Below the pieces are notes generated by a model. It was given only the letters and a program-made list of their open reading frames with translations. It was not told the DNA's origin and did not search any database. A DNA stretch of 7,453 nt, taken from Candidatus Firestoneibacteriota bacterium (GTDB lineage: Bacteria; JACRDZ01). This document shows positions 1-4,932 of this stretch, piece after piece. The stretch covers positions 1 through 7,453 of the forward strand of contig JACRDZ010000063.1 in the NCBI GenBank assembly GCA_016212735.1. Direction: 5' to 3'. The position numbers and the translations under genes are program-made. The number at the start of each line of letters is the position of its first letter. Position 1 is the first letter of the stretch.

Positions 1-20
1 CTATTCAATTTTAAATCTAC

Positions 21-62
21 GGAATCTAAACCAGATTCCCGATAAAAACATTCGGGAATGAC
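21..62. repeat. Short palindromic intergenic repeat with two competing hairpins
   Basis: ATTCCCGA (35-42) and TCGGGAAT (52-59) form a perfect 8-bp stem around a 9-nt loop. Just upstream, GGAATCT (21-27) pairs perfectly with AGATTCC (33-39) around a 5-nt loop. The two stems share bases 35-39, so only one can form at a time. Hairpins of the ATTCCCGA...TCGGGAAT kind, often flanked by GTCA or TGAC, are familiar dispersed intergenic repeats in many bacterial genomes; TGAC follows here at 59-62. No T-tract follows on either strand, so this is not a standard intrinsic terminator. Dispersal in this genome is inferred, since only one copy lies in the window. Confidence 0.6.
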
Positions 63-258
63 AAAAATTCGAATGCAAACTTAATATCTATTTGCACTTT
101 TCATATTTTACCCTACTTTTTCATAAAAATTTTGACATTACGCAAATTTAAGACAAATCTCTCTCTAATTAAACAAGGATGGATTTTAAATATCACTTTA
201 TTAATAATTTACATATAAAATACTTTTTGTCAAGATTTTTTATATAATATAGGTATTT
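63..258. other. AT-rich stretch without a supported gene
   Basis: All six frames are broken by frequent stops and I see no RNA gene. TTGACA occurs on the plus strand at 132-137 and on the minus strand at 233-228. The plus copy has only AAATCT at 17-bp spacing. The minus copy has AATTAT at 18-bp spacing, a weak match pointing left out of the window. The rest is A/T runs such as those at 235-250. Confidence 0.5.
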
Positions 259-523
259 TTAATATAAATTTTTATTGCCATTAAAGAATTCACATCTTAT
301 TTCCCCTACTGAACATATCTCTCCCCTTCCTACAATTCTATTTATACACGATGCTGCTACACTTAAATATATCGCTACTTCTGCCCCTCTTAATCCAAGT
401 TTTTCAATGCTATCTAAAATGCTTCCTTCCTCGCTTTCATTATTGTTTCCGACAACTTCCAGAAGTTAATTCTAACATTTTTATTTTATGGAATTTAACT
501 ACTTTTTCATATAGTTCTTTCAT
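259..523 (-). pseudogene. Small frameshifted gene remnant of unknown family
   Basis: On the minus strand an ATG at 523 opens a 27-residue frame (MKELYEKVVKFHKIKMLEL...) that stops at 440-442. A second frame, open from 465 to a TAA at 259-261, gives 68 residues (LLEVVGNNNESEEGSILDSI, then EKLGLRGAEVAIYLSVAAS and so on) but has no ATG, GTG or TTG start. Codon composition in the second frame looks coding, rich in G-first and A/T-third codons. The two frames overlap at 442-465. A +1 shift near TTAACTTCTGG, for instance one extra A, would join them into a protein of about 88 residues. There is no obvious slippery heptamer, so decay or a sequencing error is likelier than programmed frameshifting. 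The start has only a weak GGG before it. I do not recognise the family. The 68-residue frame could also be the tail of a decayed larger gene. It lies 141 nt downstream of the carbamoyltransferase on the same strand. Confidence 0.4.
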
Positions 524-664
524 CCCAATGGATTATTTATTTGTTTTCCTTGATATTTAAAGGATACTGAAAAACTCTATATTATAAAGGATTTCAAAAT
601 ACAGTGGAATTTCACCTTTTCAAATTTCTATAACAAGTTCAGTCTTGATGTAGCTTAGAATTAT
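524..664. other. Spacer downstream of the lptB-rpoN-carbamoyltransferase operon
   Basis: This AT-rich 141-bp spacer follows the carbamoyltransferase stop on the minus strand. Only weak dyads are visible, such as CAAG/CTTG and the imperfect GTGAAATTCCAC, and none has a GC-rich stem with a T-tract. I therefore cannot place a terminator. Minus-strand transcription could continue into the remnant at 259-523. Confidence 0.4.
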
Positions 665-2377
665 TTATTGTTTTTCTATTAAATATTTACCCAGAAAAAT
701 TGCATCTAAATCTGTTGTGAAAAAAAGTTTTAATGCTTCTTCAATTGTGTTAACTATAGGCTCTCCGCGAGTATTAAGCGAAGTATTTAAAACAATCGGT
801 AAACCTGTCAGTTTTTCGAATTCCTTTAAAAGATTATAAAAAATAAAATTTGTATTTTTATCAACTATTTGTATTCGTCCTGTAAAGTCATTATGTATTA
901 CATTTTTAATCAATTTATATTTATCTCTAATAACTCCAGTGCAGAATGACATATAAGGAGAAGGATAGTTATTTTCAAAAAATTGATTATATTTCTCTTT
1001 TAATATTGCAGGAGCATATGGTTCAAAATCATTTCTGAATTTTATTTTTTTATCCAATCTGTTCCTGATATCTTCTTTACCTGGATGTGCCAGAATACTC
1101 CTGTTGCCAAGAGCACGTGGTCCGAATTCCATTCGTCCCTGGAACCAGCCTATTATTTTGTTTTGAGCAATAAATTGTGCTGCTTTTAATTCTGGATTAT
1201 TATATTTTTTAAATTTAATCTTACTGCGAATAAGAATTTTTTCAATTTCAACATCTTTATAACATGTACCTAAATAAACTTTTTCTGGATAATCTTTATA
1301 CGGGAACTTTTTAATTACATGTTTTAAATAAAGCGCTGCTCCAAGAGAATTTCCATTATCACCTGGTATAGGTGGGATGAAGATATTACTGAATGGAGTT
1401 CTGTTGTATAAAAAACCATTAAGAGAACAATTAAGCGCAACACCTCCGGCAAGACAGAGATTTTTTTCTTTACACATGTCATAGAGCATATTCATAAGTT
1501 CGAGTATAATATCTATTAAAATTTTTTGCAGACTGCTTGCAATATCTTTATGATGCTGTGTTATAGGTTCATTATCTAATCTGGGAGAGCCAAATTCTTT
1601 AATAAATTTACTGCTTACACGCAAACGCCGTTCAATATAATAAGAAAAATAATTCAGATCTAAATCCAGACAGCCTTTTTTAGAAAATTTAATAATTTTT
1701 TTGAATTTTGTATAATATACTGGTTTCCCCCATGCTGCTAATCCCATAACTTTATTCTCATCAAAATTAGGAATAAAACCCAGATATTGTGTTATAGCTC
1801 CATATAACGACCCGATAGATATGGGAAAATATATTTCTTTAATTGGCTTAATTATATTATTTTCCCCATACGCAAGAAGAATTGAAGTCTCTTCCCCATA
1901 TCCATCCATTGTCAGGATAGCTGAATGTTTAAACGGAGAAAGAAAAAATGCTGAAGCAGCATGACATAAATGATGATTAAGATAATAAATTTCTATAGGA
2001 TAAGAATTCCCTTTTATGTTAATTTCCTGTTTTATATAAGAGACACTCGAATACGTATTTTTATTATCTCTATTTAATTCTTTTAAAATATGGAAAGGTA
2101 TATGTATCAGAAGCTCTGTATAGTGTCTGATATTATTACCCCTCAAAGAACTAAGATGTTCCAGATGGATACCCGGATTCCAGCATACAGCTATAGCATC
2201 TATATCTTTAATTTTTTTTAAAGAATATTCCAGACAGAATTTCATGCTTTGAACAGGAAAACCTCTATAATGTTTTATTCTCTGGAAACGTTCTTCATCA
2301 GAAGCTGCTAATATATTTTTATCATCTATTATAGCTGCGGAAGCGTCAATAGAAGGATTAAGACCCAGAATATACAT
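665..2377 (-). CDS. NodU/TobZ/CmcH-family O-carbamoyltransferase
   Basis: This 570-residue protein has the full length usual for carbamoyltransferases that move a carbamoyl group from carbamoyl phosphate, through a carbamoyl-adenylate, onto a hydroxyl of a sugar or natural product. It is probably cytosolic; no signal peptide or membrane segment is seen. The N-terminal Kae1-like domain starts with MYILGLNPSIDASAA and EERFQRIKH. It carries HHLCH (H135 and H139) and MDGYGEE (D158), then VMGLAAWGKP, CLAGGVALNCSLNG and IPGDNGNSLGAAL (D340). By analogy with TobZ, the two His and two Asp would bind iron. The YrdC-like C-terminal part has GWFQGRMEFGPRALGNRSIL, FRNDFEPYAPAIL and GLPIVLNTSLNTRGEPIV. 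No key motif is missing. The frame is open to a TTG at 2389, but the ATG at 2377 has GGAG 6 nt upstream and matches the family N-terminus, so I chose it. The gene lies 37 nt after rpoN, probably in one operon. The acceptor cannot be told from sequence; LPS or another surface glycan is a guess from lptB. Confidence 0.96.
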   Translation of the reverse strand: MYILGLNPSIDASAAIIDDKNILAASDEERFQRIKHYRGFPVQSMKFCLEYSLKKIKDIDAIAVCWNPGIHLEHLSSLRGNNIRHYTELLIHIPFHILKELNRDNKNTYSSVSYIKQEINIKGNSYPIEIYYLNHHLCHAASAFFLSPFKHSAILTMDGYGEETSILLAYGENNIIKPIKEIYFPISIGSLYGAITQYLGFIPNFDENKVMGLAAWGKPVYYTKFKKIIKFSKKGCLDLDLNYFSYYIERRLRVSSKFIKEFGSPRLDNEPITQHHKDIASSLQKILIDIILELMNMLYDMCKEKNLCLAGGVALNCSLNGFLYNRTPFSNIFIPPIPGDNGNSLGAALYLKHVIKKFPYKDYPEKVYLGTCYKDVEIEKILIRSKIKFKKYNNPELKAAQFIAQNKIIGWFQGRMEFGPRALGNRSILAHPGKEDIRNRLDKKIKFRNDFEPYAPAILKEKYNQFFENNYPSPYMSFCTGVIRDKYKLIKNVIHNDFTGRIQIVDKNTNFIFYNLLKEFEKLTGLPIVLNTSLNTRGEPIVNTIEEALKLFFTTDLDAIFLGKYLIEKQ

Positions 2378-2383
2378 TAATTG

Positions 2384-2387
2384 CTCC
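2384..2387 (-). promoter_or_regulatory. RBS that decides the carbamoyltransferase start
   Basis: On the minus strand GGAG lies 6 nt before the ATG at 2377 and overlaps the TTG codon at 2389. That codon therefore cannot use this site, which supports the ATG as the start. Confidence 0.7.
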
Positions 2388-2414
2388 AATTTATTATATA
2401 AATATTAAAACAAT

Positions 2415-3827
2415 TTACGTTTCATGATTTACGGATTTTTCTTGATTCGTATTCTTCCGTTTTGACGATGAAGGGATATTCATATCTTCTCTATATTTAG
2501 CAACAGTACGTCTGGCTATAGTTAAACCTTCTTTTGTTAATATTTCTGCTATTTTTTGATCTGATATAGGTTTTTCTTTATTTTCATTTTCTAAAATTGT
2601 TTCTATCTTATTTTTTACTTTTATTATAGAAATATCTTCTCCAAGAGCATTTTCTATTCCCCTTACAAAAAAATATTTTAATTCAAATATACCCAGCGGA
2701 GTCTCTGCATATTTATTTGTTGTCGTTCTTGAGACTGTAGATTCATGCATACTTATTTCATTAGCTATATCAGATAGAGATAAAGGCTTCAGAAACATTA
2801 TCCCTTTATCAAAAAATTCTTTCTGGATTTCAACTATTTTTGTTACAACTTTATATATAGTATTTCTGCGCTGGTCAATACTGTTCAAAAGCCACGATGC
2901 GGATTCCATCTTTTGTCTTAAATATTTTTTTACTTCCTTACTTGCAGTTTTTTTAAGAATTTTACTGTAATATTGATTTATGCTTAGTCTTGGTAAATAT
3001 TCATCATTAATTGTAACAACGTAATTATCATCAATTTTTTCGATTATTACATCCGGGACAATATACTTATTTTGTTCTTTAAAATATTGACGTCCCGGTT
3101 TAGGTTCAAAAGTCTTTATTAATTCAAAATATTTTTCGACTGTTTCAACAGGGATATTCATTTTTTGAGAAATATCTGAAAAACGTTTTTCCGCAAGGTC
3201 TTCAAAATAGTATTCAATAATTTTAGGTAATATTTTATCCTGTGGATACAGCTCCTGTGCTTGTATAATTAAACATTCCAAGACATTTTTTGCACCTACT
3301 CCAATAGGATCAAATCTTTGAATTATTCTCAAAACTTTTTCTATATTTAAAGAAGAGATATGAAGTAATTGTGCTAATTCTTCTGTCTTTCCAATAAAAT
3401 ATCCATTATTATCAAGATTCCCGATAATAAGTTCACCTATTTTATATTCATGATATGGAAGCTTGCTCATAGAAAGCTGCCATAAAAGATGTTCAGAAAG
3501 AGATATTTTTTTTGCTATAAAATCTTCATAATTGGCTTTTTCTTTTACTTCATAATCGCTGTGTTTATAATCATCTTCAATATATTCCTTCCATGCTATT
3601 GGATCATATAAATAATCTTCTGTTGATTCTGGTTTATTTTCAAACTGTTCCAGAGAGATATTCTTAGTGTCCTGCTGTATTTCCTCAAGAATAGGATTTT
3701 CAAGTATTTCCTGCTGTATTTTTTGTACCAGTTCAATATTTGAAAGTGTGAGAAGATCAATTGCCTGGCGCAGCATCTGGTTCATCACCAGTTTATGTTC
3801 TAATGTTTGTTTTAAAGATTGCTGCAT
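2415..3827 (-). CDS. rpoN: RNA polymerase sigma-54 factor RpoN
   Basis: This 470-residue sigma-54 directs core RNA polymerase to -24/-12 promoters that need an AAA+ activator. Region I (about 1-48) is Gln/Leu-rich and begins MQQSLKQTLEHKLVMNQMLR, the activator-responsive segment. An acidic linker (about 50-103) follows. The core-binding region contains LDNNGYF, FDPIGVGA and FEPKPGR (about 138-246). The promoter-binding part has the helix-turn-helix LSDIANEISMHESTVSR followed by TTNKY (about 351-373), then a perfect RpoN box ARRTVAKYRE at 438-447. A basic, polar tail of 23 residues follows the box. The frame extends upstream to an ATG at 3938, but that adds 37 non-family residues overlapping the 3' end of lptB. 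The ATG at 3827 has AAGGAA 6 nt upstream and aligns with known RpoN N-termini. The gene lies 19 nt after lptB and is almost certainly co-transcribed. The usual downstream hpf/raiA-type gene is replaced here by a carbamoyltransferase. Confidence 0.98.
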   Translation of the reverse strand: MQQSLKQTLEHKLVMNQMLRQAIDLLTLSNIELVQKIQQEILENPILEEIQQDTKNISLEQFENKPESTEDYLYDPIAWKEYIEDDYKHSDYEVKEKANYEDFIAKKISLSEHLLWQLSMSKLPYHEYKIGELIIGNLDNNGYFIGKTEELAQLLHISSLNIEKVLRIIQRFDPIGVGAKNVLECLIIQAQELYPQDKILPKIIEYYFEDLAEKRFSDISQKMNIPVETVEKYFELIKTFEPKPGRQYFKEQNKYIVPDVIIEKIDDNYVVTINDEYLPRLSINQYYSKILKKTASKEVKKYLRQKMESASWLLNSIDQRRNTIYKVVTKIVEIQKEFFDKGIMFLKPLSLSDIANEISMHESTVSRTTTNKYAETPLGIFELKYFFVRGIENALGEDISIIKVKNKIETILENENKEKPISDQKIAEILTKEGLTIARRTVAKYREDMNIPSSSKRKNTNQEKSVNHET

Positions 3828-3833
3828 ATTTAA

Positions 3834-3839
3834 TTCCTT
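3834..3839 (-). promoter_or_regulatory. RBS that decides the rpoN start
   Basis: AAGGAA on the minus strand lies 6 nt before the ATG at 3827, inside the 19-nt gap after the lptB stop. It is among the strongest SD matches in the window and argues for the shorter rpoN product. Confidence 0.8.
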
Positions 3840-3846
3840 GTATATT

Positions 3847-4581
3847 TTACAAAGAGAAATTTTGTCCCAGATATATCTTTCTAACCTGTGGATTACCGGA
3901 TACTTCCTCTGCAGTCCCTGAATATAAAATTTCTCCATTGTTAATTATATAAGAACGATCTGTTATTTTTAAAGTCTCTCTTACATTATGGTCAGTTATC
4001 AGGATTCCTATATTCCTTTTTTTTAAATGACCAATAATTTCCTGTATATCAATAATAGCTATCGGATCAATTCCTGCAAAAGGCTCATCTAATAAAATGA
4101 ATAACGGATCCAGTGCCAGAGTTCTTGCAATTTCAACTCTGCGTCTTTCGCCCCCTGACAGCATATACCCTTTACTTTTGCAAACCTTTGTAATACTGAA
4201 TTCTTCCATTAATCTGTCTACTTTTGATTTACGCTCTTTTGAAGTAAGTTTTGTATATTCCAATACAATAAGTATATTTTCTTCTACAGTTAATTTCCTG
4301 AAAATAGATGGTTCCTGCGGAAGATAACTTAATCCTAATTTTGCTCTTTTATACATTGGCAAACCGAGAATATTTTTTCCATCCACTGCAATTTCGCCCT
4401 TTTCTGGACGCATCAATCCAACTATAATATGAAAAGTAGTTGTTTTCCCTGCACCATTTGGCCCAAGTAAACCCACTACTTCACCTTGATTCATGCTTAG
4501 ATTAATATTGTTTACAACACGTCTTTTACTGAACGATTTAATAATATTTTTTACTTCCAGATTTTTCAAATTATTCCTCAT
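3847..4581 (-). CDS. lptB: LPS export ABC transporter ATP-binding protein LptB
   Basis: This 244-residue cytoplasmic ATPase of the LptB2FG complex extracts lipopolysaccharide from the inner membrane and drives it along the LptC-LptA bridge to the outer membrane. All ABC motifs are present: Walker A GPNGAGKTT (40-48), Q-loop Q89 in LPQEPSIFRKLTV, signature LSGGERRRVEIAR (141-153), Walker B FILLDEPFAGIDP (161-173) and H-loop ITDHNVRETL (H198). These, together with the YLGQNFSL C-terminus, are LptB-specific in style. The start is ambiguous. The ATG at 4581 has no SD upstream, but AGGAA at 4578-4574 lies 4 nt before an in-frame TTG at 4569. Starting there gives 240 residues beginning KNLEVKNI, which aligns with the E. 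coli LptB start (MATLTAKNL, from memory). I kept the ATG because the divergent kinase gene starts in the same way. lptA and lptC are not in the expected upstream position; a divergent kinase is. lptB heads the operon with rpoN and the carbamoyltransferase. Confidence 0.98.
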   Translation of the reverse strand: MRNNLKNLEVKNIIKSFSKRRVVNNINLSMNQGEVVGLLGPNGAGKTTTFHIIVGLMRPEKGEIAVDGKNILGLPMYKRAKLGLSYLPQEPSIFRKLTVEENILIVLEYTKLTSKERKSKVDRLMEEFSITKVCKSKGYMLSGGERRRVEIARTLALDPLFILLDEPFAGIDPIAIIDIQEIIGHLKKRNIGILITDHNVRETLKITDRSYIINNGEILYSGTAEEVSGNPQVRKIYLGQNFSL

Positions 4582-4597
4582 ATTATAGATTATTTTA

Positions 4598-4603
4598 ATT
4601 ATA
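4598..4603 (-). promoter_or_regulatory. Proximal -10 candidate for lptB
   Basis: A perfect TATAAT lies on the minus strand 16 nt before the lptB ATG. The hexamer at the usual -35 distance (ACAATA) is poor. If used, transcription would start near 4591 and leave a leader of about 10 nt without an SD. Confidence 0.3.
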
Positions 4604-4622
4604 CTTAAGAGGGAGCATAATA

Positions 4623-4634
4623 TTGTTTAAACAA
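4623..4634. promoter_or_regulatory. 12-bp perfect palindrome TTGTTTAAACAA, candidate operator
   Basis: This perfect dyad lies 42-53 bp upstream of the lptB ATG, within the leader expected from the distal promoter at 4667-4695. Its right half TTAAACAA recurs at 4731-4738 beside the second palindrome. A dimeric regulator could bind both sites, but in such AT-rich DNA a chance palindrome is possible. Confidence 0.3.
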
Positions 4635-4666
4635 ATAGATATGAGCTTTTCATACTATATAATTAC

Positions 4667-4695
4667 ATTTTCTCATGATGATTAATGTTTGTCAA
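4667..4695 (-). promoter_or_regulatory. Distal sigma-70-type promoter candidate for lptB-rpoN
   Basis: On the minus strand a perfect -35 TTGACA (4695-4690) is followed by a 17-bp spacer and GAAAAT (4672-4667), which matches TATAAT at four of six bases. TGA directly before it makes an extended -10. Transcription would begin near 4660 and give a leader of about 79 nt containing the palindrome at 4623-4634. Confidence 0.4.
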
Positions 4696-4718
4696 GGGAA
4701 GGCGATTGTATGTCTAAG

Positions 4719-4747
4719 TTGAAAAAGTACTTAAACAATGTTAACAT
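4719..4747 (+). promoter_or_regulatory. Weak promoter candidate ahead of the hairpin cluster
   Basis: TTGAAA (4719-4724), a 17-bp spacer and TAACAT (4742-4747) make a plausible but weak plus-strand promoter. Its expected start, near 4754, falls just before the first hairpin at 4759. It would give the hairpins their own transcript or lengthen the kinase leader. The -10 overlaps the palindrome at 4737-4748. Confidence 0.2.
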
Positions 4748-4748
4748 T
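4737..4748. promoter_or_regulatory. 12-bp perfect palindrome AATGTTAACATT, candidate operator
   Basis: This perfect dyad is centred on GTTAAC and extends to 4734-4751 with one mismatched pair. It lies about 42 bp upstream of the -35 TTGACA of the lptB distal promoter. TTAAACAA (4731-4738) overlaps its left edge and matches the other palindrome at 4623-4634. Confidence 0.3.
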
Positions 4749-4758
4749 TTTAAATTAA

Positions 4759-4841
4759 GCCTGATAAGCTTGTACTCAACATTATTAATTGAGTATCAGG
4801 CAACTATAAAAAATTTAATGTAGTTGCTCGATTTATCGAGC
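4759..4841. repeat. Three back-to-back hairpins with shared arms
   Basis: Hairpin 1 pairs GCCTGAT (4759-4765) plus ACTCAA (4774-4779) with TTGAGT (4789-4794) plus ATCAGGC (4795-4801). That is 13 perfect pairs with a 9-nt loop and one 8-nt bulge on the left arm. Hairpin 2 pairs GCAACTA (4800-4806) with TAGTTGC (4821-4827). Hairpin 3 is GCTCGAT-TT-ATCGAGC (4826-4841). Hairpins 1 and 2 share the GC at 4800-4801, and hairpins 2 and 3 share the GC at 4826-4827, so neighbours compete. No T-tract follows on either strand, so they are not ordinary terminators. They could be a structured leader or small RNA, a regulator-binding array or a mobile palindromic element; sequence alone does not decide. Confidence 0.6.
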
Positions 4842-4907
4842 TAAATTATGAACTTTGAAATTCCTATACTTCAAATTAAATAATCTTAAACGATTTTATC
4901 TATATTC

Positions 4908-4916
4908 TGATATAAT
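4908..4916 (+). promoter_or_regulatory. Extended -10 promoter of the histidine kinase gene
   Basis: TGATATAAT is a perfect extended -10 (TGn plus TATAAT at 4911-4916). The hexamer at the -35 distance (AAACGA) is poor, as is common for extended -10 promoters. Transcription would begin near 4923, only about 10 nt before the ATG at 4933, making an almost leaderless message. Confidence 0.45.
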
Positions 4917-4932
4917 AGAAAGATCATAAATT

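Larger units (their letters stand above)
4582..4932. other. Divergent regulatory region between lptB and the histidine kinase
   Basis: This 351-bp intergenic stretch has no coding frame that I can support. It holds the candidate promoters, two palindromes and hairpin cluster listed separately. I looked for a sigma-54 -24/-12 element (GG-N10-GC type) and found none, so sigma-54 autoregulation of lptB-rpoN is not supported here. Confidence 0.6.

Noticed and set aside
132..160. Plus-strand promoter from TTGACA at 132-137.
   Set aside because: The hexamer at 17-bp spacing (AAATCT) is poor and no plus-strand gene follows.
275..560. Two plus-strand open frames of 64 and 69 codons.
   Set aside because: They lie opposite the minus-strand remnant at 259-523, whose codon pattern looks more coding. 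Their products are low-complexity Ser/Leu/Phe/Pro strings, and neither start has an SD.
1..660. CRISPR array, tRNA or rRNA.
   Set aside because: No regularly spaced direct repeats, no cloverleaf or T-arm GTTCRA pattern and no rRNA-like sequence was seen here or elsewhere in the window.
3667..4327. Plus-strand open frames opposite rpoN and lptB.
   Set aside because: They are antisense to confidently identified genes, and their Ser/Cys/Ile-rich products have no recognisable motif.
4759..4801. Integron attC-like site, because of the bulged imperfect hairpin.
   Set aside because: The arms GCCTGAT/ATCAGGC lack the AAC/GTT core of attC R boxes, the 8-nt bulge is too large, and no integrase or cassette is present.
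4826..4841. Intrinsic terminator at the GCTCGAT/ATCGAGC hairpin.
   Set aside because: It is followed by TAAATTATG with no T-tract, and neither neighbouring gene ends here; both are transcribed away from it.
4582..4932. Possible sigma-54 (-24/-12) promoter.
   Set aside because: No GG-N10-GC element in good context was found on either strand, although rpoN is adjacent.
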